DNA from: Arctopsyche grandis
Taxonomy: Eukaryota > Arthropoda > Insecta > Trichoptera > Hydropsychidae
Assembly (NCBI RefSeq): GCF_051622035.1
Contig: NC_135359.1
Location: 21,095,501-21,159,500, forward strand
Reading direction: 5' to 3'
Length of the DNA stretch: 64,000 bases
Both the position numbers and the translations under genes were made by a program. Shown here one piece after another: positions 1 through 11,031 of the stretch (positions within the stretch are counted from its first letter, which is position 1; each line of letters opens with the position of its first letter). The notes below the pieces were generated by a model. That model saw only the letters and a list, made by a program, of their open reading frames with translations, was not told the DNA's origin and made no database searches.

Positions 1-1120
1 TTACAAATTGAAAACATCGCCAAATGTACTTTCTTTATTGCTAATTTTGATTCGTGTACTTGAACGACTCGTTGAGAATGCTTTCGCGTATATCCAAAGT
101 CGCAAGCTGACTGTTGGAGGGTTGAAAATAGCTCGAGCAGATCGGTCGCGTGTCACCATATGGCCGAGTACACTTTCGAGACATTTAATTGCTCAATTGC
201 AGAACGATTAGTCGATATGTTAATGAAGCGTAATTGTTCTAAAATAGTGCGGAAAAATGGTTTTTTGTTTTTTTTTTTTGTATACGATCGCGTACCGAAG
301 CTCACGTAAATTCAAGATAACATCTCGAATCCAGTGTCGAGTGTAACGAACGCACTTGAAAAGAAAACGCAACATGCGATGAACGTGCTAGGCGATTCCC
401 CTGGCACGAGCCGAGACGATTCGATTACACGAAATCCAAACTCTCCAATATTTATATCAGTATTGGTCAGTGTCTCGTCTAATGAGCCTCATTCGGCAGC
501 GCTGAGTTCACGTTTTCCGGTGTAAAAGTGGTCGATTTGGCGCCAAGATGAGGTGGTTTTACGTCAAAGGTGAACTCTGACATATTATCCATAACCTATG
601 CACTAATGCGTACCTTAAAATGATATGTATGCCTATCAAATTTATTTGGATCCAATCTGTGTTTTTTTGCTATGTCAATTCATTATAAGAAGAAAATAAT
701 AATTTAATTTAAGAAAATAACAATGTTATAATTAATTTTTAAATATAAATATGATGTTTTGGTAAATTCATTATGATATTATTATATCTAATATATAATT
801 TCGAAAGAGACTTTGTATGTATGTATATATATGTGTTTAAGGTTTAAAGGTTTGTTGGGAGCATCGAAAACAAATTAAAATTTCTATGACGTCGATAACA
901 ATATCGTGAAATATTATTTTTTTTCAATTCAAATAAATTTCATAAAAAAACAAATGAATGTTGACTATTTGATTTTTTTGCCATGTTTAAGCTGTTTATA
1001 TTACAAATACCGAGCGAAGCCGGGTAAAAACACTAGTAGTCAATAAATTATATAAGAAGTGTCCTCGAAAGTTTTTTGATGCTAAATTTGATGAGCGAAT
1101 TTTCAGCAAGATAATGAATC
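1..1120. other. left flank, no gene recognised
   Basis: The stretch has two short open frames on the plus strand (about 8-211 and 334-525). I recognise no family in either, and neither has a convincing splice context. Positions 1-540 are less AT-rich than what follows and could be an exon or regulatory DNA of the gene to the left, but I cannot show it. A repeat copy occupies 838-1037. Confidence 0.4.
838..1037 (-). repeat. dispersed repeat with 'ACCCGGCTTCGCTCGG' end, copy 1
   Basis: Read on the minus strand it begins near ACTAGTG, then TTTTACCCGGCTTCGCTCGG, then runs into AT-rich sequence holding 'GATGCTCCCA'. The same order occurs on the plus strand at 12092-12241, inside the forked intron. 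The family is not identified. The conserved end next to ACTAG suggests a transposon terminus. Confidence 0.6.
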
Positions 1121-1139
1121 TTTTTTGTACTATATAAAA

Positions 1140-1495
1140 GCAAATCATCATCCTACAGCCACTCACCATGCACTATTCAACGCGTTTACATTAGTCTTTG
1201 TTTTGCGCAACTCACCCCAGAATTTTTTTCGAATTTCGTCTACCCATCTTCTTTGCAGTTTTCCTTTCACACTTTTCAATTCTCTCAGATATCATTCTAG
1301 CACTTCTTTTTTTTTCACCTTTCGTCCATTCTTTTAACTACGTGACCCGCCCATTGTCATTGCTCTTCACTCTCTCCACTACATACATACATATATCAAC
1401 TATCTTTATCATACTTCTCACCCACGTTTCGTTCCGTTTCCTACATATGTACATATTATCGTTATACCGAGCTTTGAGTGAATTGGACATAATAG
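1140..1495 (-). mobile_element. decayed RTE-type LINE 3' fragment
   Basis: The plus-strand text is the complement of a LINE 3' coding end. It shares phrases with the better preserved copy at 48418-48895, such as 'ACTTCTCACCCACGT', 'TACCGAGC' and 'CTTTGAGTG', in the same order. The reading frame is broken by microsatellite and indels. Two open frames here are shadows of this relic. Confidence 0.65.
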
Positions 1496-1499
1496 CAAA

Positions 1500-3895
1500 T
1501 ATAGTGCCATAAGTTTAATATGAAAATTTTTGTTGCACTACATAAATTGCAAATTTTATATTTTCATAATAGAAGATAAAAAATAACAAAAAAAGGCCAT
1601 GTCAAAAAAAACGTTGTGTACGTACATATGTACGAACAAATTAGGAAAAATTCATTTTAATATACGTAGATCTATGTATTATTCAAAATATTGGCATATA
1701 AGATGAGTTGAGGAAATTTCTAAAAATATTACATATCTTGTGTATTGCATATTATTTTTAAAATCATTTCAATATTATTTTTTTCCAATATACATCAATA
1801 ATTATAGATTCAATTTACCAAGTATATTTAAACTAGCTGTCATAAATTTATTCAATTCAATGTTAAATATCAGTGTAAATAAAAAACGAGATGGTATCAA
1901 CGTGTTCACTTTCTTTCGTGTTTTTTTAAGTTGACGTTTGCGTTTCTTACCTATCACTTACATACATACATATGTACATGTACATACGTACTAGAATTTA
2001 CGTTTACATTTACGGCAGGCAAGTGAGCGAGCACTCGCTAAGATGGCATCTGCAATGCTGGCCAGTTTCACTTAATTACAATATTTGTAGATGTTAATGT
2101 TGAAGCGATTGACCGCTTTACAACGGTGACACAACAATAAATCGACCGAAATGAAAGTTCACCCAGTTTCAGCGACTTTCCTCGACTTCAGCAATGGTTT
2201 CAATTCGATCTCGTAATAGCGTAGGTTCGGCGTAGTCGGAACACTTGCCTTCAATATGTTATAAATTGAGTCTAAAGTATTTATTAGTATATATTTAAGC
2301 ATTGAAATAAATAAAGCTTGTGTTTATATGTATGTACCAACTGTAATTTGTCAATGTAATATTTATAGAATGTATTAGGCAATTGCAGTTGCATTGTACA
2401 CCAACTTGATCCTGAATGATTGCTTGTTTTCAAATGTACATATATGTACATATGTATGTTGGAATCTTTATAAACTTGTTATGAAAGTAGATGTGTATTG
2501 GTTTGGTAAAAAAACAAGATGCATTCTTCGGAGTGAATTGTCGAGAAGCGAAATGCGATTTGTTTTTATGGAAAGTATATTTGTACTTTCGTACATGTAG
2601 ATATTTTGAATTTCTACATATGTAACTATCAATTAGGCAAAATTTGAGACTAGAGAATCAAACTTTTTGTTGAAAAAAAAAAGAAATACTGGAGAATAAT
2701 ATACAAAAAAAATACGTACTTTAGTGCTTGAGATTTGAGACTTGAGACTTTTGCTTCCATTCATGCAGATTTTCATATTCAATATAAAACAATATGTATG
2801 TACTTAACTATACTTCACTTCAAATCAAATGTTTATTTATTTTGCATTTTTGCAATAGTGACATTACATAGTTCATTAGTAATAAAACAAAAGAGGATAC
2901 AATAATAAGAAAATAAAACATATAATAAAAAAATAAAATAAACAAATGCAAAAATAGAACACGCCAAGATCTCAAAATAAACAATCCCTCAACCAGATCA
3001 TATGAAGTTGTACAGTTATTAGCTCACTATGGGCCGTAAACACACGATGTGTTTTTAATTAAATATAAAAGTACATTCAAGGCCGTCACAACACAGCGTG
3101 TGTTTTCAAATCCTTAAAATTTCATACAAAAAATTATTATTTTAAAGTTATAGTTTCAAACTTCCAATCATACAAGCATATTTTTTCAAAAAAAAAAACG
3201 ATAAATAAATTTAAAAAATAAATATTTCTATGGCTTATTAACTTGTCTTTTTTTAAAGGAATTTCGATAATTTTCCAAAATACAAAAACGATTTCAAATC
3301 CTCAGATGTCGAAATTCACCGACTTTTTCATATATACGTATACATATGTATGTATGTACATACATACTTCTCAAATTGAATGTTTCATTCAAATGAATAA
3401 CACAGTGATCTGAACGATAAATATCATTTATTATGTGAAAATATATTGAAATATATATAAATTTTATACAAGAAATTAATATAGAAATCACCACAGTTTG
3501 AGAAATATTGATATGATAACTTATACTGTTGAATACAACTTAAAGAAGCTTTACCTCAATTTTCAATTTAATTGATAGAAAGGTTTAAGTGTTACGTTTA
3601 ATTTACAAAACCTACTAATTTTACCGTTTCTTTGCGAAAAATACGCAGTGGTCCATAATGAGTTAAGATATTTTTTCATAGACAAAAATTATATTTATAT
3701 AACTCATAGCCATAGTTAGTCAAATTTCAATAAAATGTATCTGATGACATTTAAAGATTTAAGGGGTTATTTTTATATAAATGTTATATAAATTCATAGA
3801 CTCTTAATTCATAACTAAAATATTTAGAGATTTGATCTCTTAGTTTGCTTCATCTAAATTTCAAATTAGTTCTATTTCTTTTCAGAACAATTTGT
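1500..3895. other. AT-rich intergenic stretch
   Basis: I see no gene. It contains tracts of the TACATATGTA-type microsatellite (about 1960-1990, 2440-2455, 3340-3365) and long A/T runs. A slightly GC-richer patch lies at 2010-2240 with no coding signature. Confidence 0.5.
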
Positions 3896-3961
3896 TAGTC
3901 AAAATCGTATACACTTCATTATTACTTTCTTTTCTTTTGTCGAAGTGTTTATGCGCTCGTC

Positions 3962-4120
3962 ATGACATATCCAGGTTATTCGAAAACCGTCGATCTGGTG
4001 CTCTTGACGCCGGAATCGAATTTGCCGCTCAAAAAAGCGGAAATCGAGAGTGACTTTGAGAATAATTGGTTTATGCAAAACGATAGAAAAGTAGACCTCG
4101 ACCAGTGGATCTCTCTCTGA
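3962..4120 (+). CDS. candidate short coding exon, unrecognised
   Basis: A 52-codon frame starts with ATG at 3962 and ends with TGA. It begins MTYPGYSKTVDLVLLTPESN and ends DLDQWISL. It has balanced, protein-like composition and a higher GC than its surroundings. A strong splice acceptor (TTTCTTTTCAG, ending near 3885) and a weaker one (AAG near 3947) lie just upstream, so it could be the last exon of a gene whose earlier exons lie to the left. I recognise no domain. A competing frame runs over about the same bases and ends RHDISRLFENRRSG... before a TGA, so even the frame is not certain. No polyadenylation signal stands out directly after it. Confidence 0.3.
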   Translation: MTYPGYSKTVDLVLLTPESNLPLKKAEIESDFENNWFMQNDRKVDLDQWISL

Positions 4121-4129
4121 CCACAACGA

Positions 4130-5690
4130 CCGATAACGAGAGGAGGCGAATCATATGTAGACTGAGACCAATGTATGTATGTATATACCTATATATAATA
4201 TATGTATGCTCAAGATCTGTACCGGCATTGCTTCCTCTTTTTTTATTATTTTTACCCATTGCTTCATGTAATATGTTAATGGCGAGCGTTAAACTCAATG
4301 AGTGCTAACAAGCGAACCACCTTTCCAATTAAACATTCATATTTTTTATCATCAATTGCACTAATGTCTTATCCGGCGTAACATATGCCTTTCTAGCAAA
4401 AAAAATGTCGTAAATTATTTAAAAAGACATTTACCTAAACATGTCTAAATCTCTTGTATACATATTCAATTTATCTTCTATTCAAATTTATGAATAATAC
4501 ATACGTACAATAGTAGTACATAGATGTTACAATTAAGTGAATGGTTTTGCTTACATATATTAAATGCATTAGTAATATAAAATATTAGATTAAGAGAGCA
4601 GTGACCCAAATGTACATACATATATATTCGATATACTGTTACATTGCAATAATTATATCAAAAAAAAGAAATAAAAACAAAATCATCATTATTAAATTTC
4701 CATTGAAGACATATTTTTCAGCTGAAATCTAAAATTTTCATCTAAAATATAATATAATAGTAACACCGTAAGGCTTTAAATTCACTTTTTCGCCAACATT
4801 TCGTATAATTTATCGTATGTATGTATATAATAATTGTAAAATAAAATAATTAAACTGTCACGTGCGATAAATTGATCGTCGTCAATTAGTTTTAACGTTC
4901 ACACGAACGCGTCATAATAACGCCTAATTAATTTGTATTTTTTTTTATATTTTATCAATTTGCAACCGACTCGAAAGTCGCATATATATGTACATTTTAA
5001 TTGATCGTGCAACGCATTCTTTAACGGTGACATTTGCAGCGCGCGCGAGCGATGAGAAGGTGTGCATATTTTATCTCGACAAACGTGATGATTTCGTAGT
5101 CTTTCCGAATTGCAAATTTGAATTTGGTACGCGAACGGTGGCCAAATTTCGAAGAATCGTCGATATGCACCAATAATAATTGGCGATCGACTTAATCTCG
5201 ATAGTGTGCGATGTGGTTAGTAGGATCCGTTATGCGCTCGGAAATGCATCGCGTGCACTTGTCGATGCTCTGGATTATCTCGTCCTATAATCCGAATCTT
5301 GTATATGAATACACATATCTTTTTATCGAAGTTCTGATATTTTCCACGTTAGATATATCATTATTTTGTTCAAATTTTGATTAAGTTATGCCATCGGAAA
5401 GATAAGAAAAAAATTTCGGAGCTTTTCAATCGAAAAGGTCTACAATTAAATGGTTTACTGACAAGCCTGGAATTTCATAAGTAGGCTGTCATAAAAAATA
5501 GTTGCAATATTGTATTTTGTTGACAAGCAAATTGATCCATCGAAAAGATACATAGGATCAAAATACGATAGTCATTATCGATTACAGCTGAAGTTTTAGC
5601 CCATTTTATTACAAGAGAACATTTTAACATATTTTACATATAATATGTATATATATATGTACGTTACAGTTAAAGTGTATCTTCCAGTTG
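4130..5690. other. intergenic stretch with one weak open frame
   Basis: Mostly AT-rich. At about 5020-5180 there is a GC-richer block with a plus-strand frame reading ASDEKVCIFYLDKRDDFVVF and ending DMHQ before TAA, preceded by a plausible acceptor (CATTTGCAG near 5039). I recognise no family and do not call it a gene. Confidence 0.35.
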
Positions 5691-6200
5691 TAATATATTT
5701 TGACTAGTTGGAATATTTTCCATCTACCCTTGGTACCAACTACCGTTATAGTTGAAGTATATTTTCAGTTCTAATATATGTATTTTGACTAGTTGGAATA
5801 TATTCCGTCTAACTCACGTAAGTTGATTCATGTGGCGAATTACATTCCAACTGGTCTTAATATATTACAACTGAAAAAAAATTTCAACTATGAGTTGGTA
5901 CCAGTTTAGAGAGAGATGTTAACTTTTCGTGAAAACGTCACTCGACTAGTAAATTGAGTTGGAAAGTAAAATTTTTGTTTTGAACATATTCTTAGAGTTA
6001 TCATAATACGGTACTCATTACCTTTATTCGTAATACCTAGCAAATATAATATTAACGCGTTATTTAATTCTAAAGCATTCGTAAACACATCAGAGATATG
6101 AAAACTCAACTGTTATATTACAACTGGCGCACATTTACTGGTTGAATTGAATTGGAATAACCCAAAAACGCCAGTTGAAATATACATATTACAACTAAAA
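5690..6200. repeat. 'AACTAGT/CAACTGG' foldback-type repeat, several segments
   Basis: The block has repeated inverted and direct segments around 'TTTTGACTAGTTGGAATAT' (about 5699 and 5787), and the complementary 'ATTCCAACTGGTC' and 'TATTACAACTG' further right. A related copy is at about 38130-38250, and 'ACAACTGGCGCAC' recurs at 6119 and about 62654. This looks like fragments of a non-autonomous DNA transposon family. Boundaries are not clear. Confidence 0.5.
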
Positions 6201-6215
6201 TGTATATTATTTTCT

Positions 6216-6280
6216 GTTATATTTTTGACCATTAGGAATTCCTGTAATGCTACAATGATCCAAACTTTAAATAAATAAAT
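6216..6280 (+). mobile_element. 3' tail of a LINE
   Basis: The text 'TTCCTGTAATGCTACAATG', then 'ATCCAAACTTTAAATAAATA', matches the 3' end of the LINE fragment at 29480-30150, which ends in the same order with TAATAAATAAATA. Only the last 60-70 bases are present, as expected for a severely 5'-truncated insertion. It abuts the tail of the next SINE. Confidence 0.55.
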
Positions 6281-6658
6281 ACCAGGAAGACCTAACAGGT
6301 AAACCCTATGCATCTTCCTGGCTAATTATAAACATCGATAAACAATTTATTTATAGATTTAATTTTTAACAGAGCATCATATAGAAATATATATATGTAC
6401 ATATATGTCTATAAATAGAGGATACATTTGCATTTTTTGTAGCATGAAAATCTCGAAATTTGCGAGAAATAGGTCATGGTTGCCAATTTGTTGGAACCGT
6501 TTCAATGAAAATCAGATAAATTGATAAACACTGATAGGAAACGATCGACCTAGAGTACCATATCCAAGGTCTGGCCAGCAGCACTGGGCAGGGATTGAAT
6601 CCGTGACCACTCGGTTTGAAAGCATAACAAGCTAATCACTAATCTGTGGTGCTGGTTA
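6281..6658 (-). mobile_element. tRNA-derived SINE, full length, copy 1
   Basis: The element is on the minus strand: the tRNA-like head lies near 6600-6658 and the 3' end ('ACCTGTTAGG', then 'TCTTCCTGG') at 6281-6310. The middle carries the family core with 'GGAAACGATCGA' and 'GGAACCGTTTCAA'. Its length (378 bp) is nearly identical to copy 2 at 7231-7609, which supports these as the true ends. Confidence 0.75.
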
Positions 6659-6659
6659 T

Positions 6660-7170
6660 ATGGAATGATACTGAATATCTTGTTACCGATTAGTGATACT
6701 ATATTAGAAAGAAGTTTATTTAATAATATTCGGTTTTATCTATTCACGGAACGGTACGGCAGGATTCGTTCAGTGACGTGACAAATCGGCAACATCACGA
6801 AAGGACCGGCTTGCTTTCTCTTCCGCGCCACGGAGTATCTGGGTGTTGCATTCCACTGCTCTTCTCTACTACTCTGATAAACGGTAGCTGTTTACTCCTT
6901 CATTGTTTCGTTACATTTTTATTTTTCCTTAAAAACAACGTTTCGGTGTTATGATTGCGCGACAGTTAATCCGGTGCTCATGCAACTGTTGTGCTTCTTC
7001 GACCAACGACAACGGTTGTTGTCGACACATAATTGGCCAATTAGATCTAGTGCACTTGAAAATCACCGACAATTTGTCATCTCGACTCCGTAATACCGTT
7101 TGATCATTCACTGGTGACATGGCGCTAATTTGAGATATTATACATACATATCTATGTATTTATTATTATT
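6660..7170. other. unique, GC-richer intergenic block
   Basis: Between two SINEs is a less AT-rich stretch (about 6740-7120) without recognised homology. A minus-strand frame of about 60 codons is present. I cannot identify it and see no splice or start context that would make it a gene. It could be a regulatory element of the neighbouring actin-bundling gene. Confidence 0.35.
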
Positions 7171-7172
7171 AT

Positions 7173-7230
<58 letters not shown>
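7173..7230. repeat. (TA)n microsatellite at a SINE 3' end
   Basis: A nearly pure TA tract lies directly next to the 3' end of SINE copy 2, as expected for a SINE whose tail is a simple repeat. Confidence 0.85.
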
Positions 7231-7609
7231 TACCAGGAAGGCCTAACAGGTAAATCCCAATGCGCCTTCCTGGCCAATTACAAACAATGCAGCATTTTTA
7301 TTACATAAGTCGCTAAATTACGAGACATCATACTCAAATAGTGGTGACATACATAGTAGGTATGTAGGATGGTTTTTAGCCAATTTAATGGAGGAACCGT
7401 TTCAACAATGAAATCAGAAAAATTAGCAAACTCTGATAGGAAACGATCGATCTGGAGTCACAAATATCCAAATCTGACCAGCAGCAATATAGATATACTC
7501 AGAATAATTTATTTTCAATCAAGGTTAACTCACGGGATTGAACCCGGCGCCTCTCTCCCGAGAAGCCCAACCCAACCAACCATCGAGCCATGCTACTGGC
7601 TAATTTGAT
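7231..7609 (-). mobile_element. tRNA-derived SINE, full length, copy 2
   Basis: On the minus strand it opens with a tRNA-like head. The A-box region (ATGGCTCGATGGTTGG) and B box (GGGTTCAATCCC) are RNA polymerase III promoter elements. The body follows: 'TTGGATATTTGTGACTCCA', 'GATCGATCGTTTCCTATCAG', 'TTGAAACGGTTCCTC'. The 3' end is 'GGCCTTCCTGG' plus (TA)n. It is the best full-length reference for the family in this window. Confidence 0.85.
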
Positions 7610-7619
7610 TCTTATTACA

Positions 7620-8226
7620 TATACATATATGTACCTATATGTAATAGGAATCAAAACCATCACATATTTCAAACGCAGATTAACGTACGTATGTACGTCT
7701 TAGCTAAGGATTTCTCGCGGAAATGAAAGTCATCATTTAACAAAGATTCTTTTATTTCATCGTTGATATGATTGTCTTGTATGTTGTGTGAAATTAACAA
7801 TAGTTTTGTTTGTTACGGTCATTTACAAGATTACGTACATTATTCGCATAACTTTAAAACAATACTGCGGATTGACTGTAAATCATCAATCCAACTAATT
7901 ATTATTATTCTTACATAACGTCACTTTTGCTCAATTCAATGACACCATTACTATTGGCATACGAGAGATAATCTCAGTTTTATACATATTGTTTGTATTG
8001 TGTGTGTTCAATTCATGAAATTGTTAAAAATAAGTGCTTCATTCATGAATTGAGTATTTTTAAGCACATTATATTTATGTATGTTTGTATACCGATTTTG
8101 ACGTTAGTTTTTCATCAAAATCATTAATAGATCAGGTTTGATAGGTCCTTAAATTTGCAATGTAGACATTAAGTTGCGAACTTTATGAAAAATTATGGCG
8201 AAAAAAATCATCGTATAGAGAAGAGG
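7620..8226. other. AT-rich intergenic stretch
   Basis: No gene or recognisable element. It includes a short inverted motif around 'ATTCATGAA' (about 8012-8050). Confidence 0.45.
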
Positions 8227-8584
8227 GGATAGTGAGCTGGTAACACACTTGCTCACTCTCTTTCCGTGCCCCTCTCCTCCGATGGGGGGAGGGAGGGCGG
8301 ACAATCTGCTGGTTCCGAGTTCCGATTGTCGTGATGAGAGTTCGTCTACCTCCACCACCAATCCAATAGTCTTCTTCGGGTGCTTCAGCAGTCGTGAGGG
8401 AGTGCTCTTCCGACGAGCATGACCGTTCCTCATCGGGACTTCCGTTTCCGTTCGCCAGTGGTACGATAAAGTTGCGCGAACAATACGTACAGTGCTGATT
8501 AAAAGTTGTTTTAATCTGAATTCCTGTGTGTGTGTGTATGTGTGTGGAGTGGAGTGCCTAAACAAAGAAACAAAGTTCATCAAT
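8227..8584 (+). promoter_or_regulatory. candidate 5' non-coding exon or promoter of the downstream actin-bundling gene
   Basis: This 350-bp block is distinctly GC-richer than its surroundings and ends at a strong splice donor consensus (AAT|GTAAGT, exon end 8584). Joined to the acceptor at 11031 it would put a TAG in the protein frame, so it could only act as a 5' untranslated exon. In that case translation would start at the in-frame ATG at 11232, giving a short isoform. Alternative promoters for short forms are known for the forked/espin family; here this is inference. A 144-codon minus-strand frame covers the block, but I see no homology in it. Confidence 0.35.
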
Positions 8585-8793
8585 GTAAGTTGGACTTGTG
8601 TTTTAGTGTTTTTGTTGCAAGCGATATGATTTGATATGGACGTGCTTTAAAAGTGAATATTGACTGATCGAATTCACTGTCGGATTTTAAAGGATGTACA
8701 TACATAGTTCATTTAAATAATGTATTATATCGTATAGTAGGTATGGTAGTATTCAAATTAAATCGTATCAAAATTAGTGCCTTAAAACCATTT

Positions 8794-8979
8794 GCTATTA
8801 AAAACATAACCTTAAATCACTTTAATATTTGGCCAGAATTGCTATTAAAAACTTAACCTTAAATCACTTTAATATTTGGAAGCACTAATGCCTAATGAAA
8901 TTACTTAGTATACATATTTATATTTTGCACAATACCAAAGCTCACTTTTAAAGTGTGGCACAATACCAAAGCTCACTTT
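8794..8979. repeat. two short local duplications
   Basis: A 39-bp unit (GCTATTAAAAAC...TTTAATATTTGG) occurs at 8794-8832 and again at 8841-8879. A second unit (GCACAATACCAAAGCTCACT) occurs at 8927 and 8958. Both are near-identical direct repeats. Confidence 0.85.
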
Positions 8980-9246
8980 AAAAGCATGAATATTGAACGA
9001 AAAAGATCCATGGTAAATTCGGTCATATGGGCTAGTTCCATTTGGAAAAACTACATCAATTATTTCATGATTTTAGAACACTAAAATACATGCCCAAATT
9101 TATCTTTTCAAATTAACAAAAGTAAAAACAAATATAGCTTTCATAATGTATAAAAAAAAGAATTATGAAATTGCTGTTTATTATAAATTATGAAATCACG
9201 TAGCTTGAATCCTTTATACAGAATACATATGCATGTATGTATGTAC

Positions 9247-9419
9247 CAGTGGCGTGTCGTGAAAATCTTTCTGTTTTTATCGCACAGCTTTACTTACTTG
9301 TGCGCGAGCAGGATAAAAGAACTCAGTATGACGACACCTAGTCGCCTTGAATCCTGCTCTTGCACACGTAAGTAAAGCTGTGCGAAAAAAAACAGGGATA
9401 TTTTCACGGCACGCTAATG
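9247..9419. mobile_element. foldback MITE with the 'GCGAGCAGGAT' core
   Basis: The arms of about 70 bp (9247-9316 and 9350-9419) are complementary. They begin CAGTGGCGTGTCGTG on the left and CATTAGCGTGCCGTG on the right strand, and contain GCACAGCTTTACTTAC and GCGAGCAGGAT. The terminal CAGTGG is typical of hAT-type non-autonomous elements. No clear target duplication remains. The core is shared with elements at 31992-33322. Confidence 0.75.
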
Positions 9420-10340
9420 GTTTAAACATACGTATGCCCAAAATCGTTTTCCAAATAAATGGATACAAGCAATATATAATTTAATTTTTTGATTGTGTTT
9501 GAATCTCAGGTTTTAATTTTAATTTTAGCAGAATTGGCATATCATTATTTACATTTTTTGTTTTGACTTTGTATATGCTCCTCTCAACTTGAACTAAATC
9601 CGTCCAAATAAAACTGTTGATTTTCAGACGATTCTCTCGTATAAGTGTGGTTTGCATTTTTTTTTAATATGATTACGTTCTGCTTCGTTGTTGCAAATTT
9701 TTATTGTGTTAATCTTCATTAAATACGTTTCATGTGTGCTTTAACATCTGGGTCAATAATTATGCACTGTCTCTTTGGCGAGCGATCGCAATCTTGCAAA
9801 TGAGCTTTCATGATTTAGAATTTTGCATTGAGCATTATGAGAATGAAATAGTCAACTCAAATTTACAAAATAGCGATGGTTATCGCACATATACATATGT
9901 ATGTATTTTTAACAGCTGTAGAATTTCTAATTTTTAAATAAAACAAAATGCATATATGCTTACCATCCTCTCTCTTCGAAGCTTGCTTGCATCATTCGTA
10001 TGTTTTATCATGCAGTTGATTATTTATGTCGCACCTCATCGAAATTGAGTGCACTGTGATTGCTTCTTAAGATTTGTAGGTCGATTTCTAAATGTATTTA
10101 TTACTAATAATATTGAGCTGATTGGATTTTTTCATACGAATTTTAATGTTTTTTAGCTTTTACGTTCAATAGGAAAGTTATAGTGAAAATTAAGTCTTGC
10201 GGGATAAAAAATCCCATATTAATGTATACTTACATATAATATATTATATATTAAGTCGTAAATCTTGCTGTTTAGTATTTTTTTATGTTATTTTTAAATT
10301 ATTTTGAATTCAAGGATCTAAGATTGAGTTTTGAATTGTA
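9420..10340. other. AT-rich intergenic stretch
   Basis: I see no gene or intact element here. Confidence 0.45.
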
Positions 10341-10345
10341 TATCC

Positions 10346-10594
10346 AGTGGTGTCACCCCAATTTTGGAACAACGGGTTTCCAAGTTTATTTCAATTTATA
10401 TATATTTCGAAAAAATGTATTTTCCTGCTATGAATTCGACGGCGACCTTCTCGAAGTTGTAACCGTCGAAAACAATTTTCAAGATTTGTATAATTTTTGA
10501 CAAAAAATATATGAATTTTTAGATTTCTAACGGGTTTCCAGAAACTTTTGCTTTTTAACAACGGGTTTCCGGAAACCATTAGGGTGACACCACT
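10346..10594. mobile_element. MITE with AGTGGTGTCACCC terminal repeats
   Basis: AGTGGTGTCACCC at 10346 is matched by its reverse complement GGGTGACACCACT ending at 10594, giving a 249-bp element. Inside, 'AACAACGGGTTTCC' occurs twice in direct orientation near each end. Target duplications are unclear. The termini resemble hAT-type ends (CAGTG), but I do not assign a superfamily firmly. Confidence 0.7.
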
Positions 10595-11031
10595 ATCAAT
10601 ATATCCATCCATAGAAATACATCATTTTAAAAACGATCCAAGTCGTCCACTAAGATCATTTCAATACAAACAGTTACATATATGCGATAGCATTGTTAAA
10701 AAAATTCAAACTACCCATATTTACTTCACAATTTCTATGATGTGGTATTTTATATATTATTGTTTAATATCATAAGTGGATTTAAATTCATTTTTATATT
10801 TTTTACTTGACTAAAGTAAGAATAAAATAGATGAATTCAATAACATACAATAATGTGCAACGATGCACACAACAAAGCTATTGTTACAGACATTTCGTCA
10901 CGCGGAAAGTGGGATGAATCGATTTTTTTCCGAATATATTGTTATTATTATTTTATACCGACATTGACAATCGTCAATGGCGATTCAGCACTTTCGATTG
11001 TTGTTTAACATTCACGGTTCTGTTTTTGCAG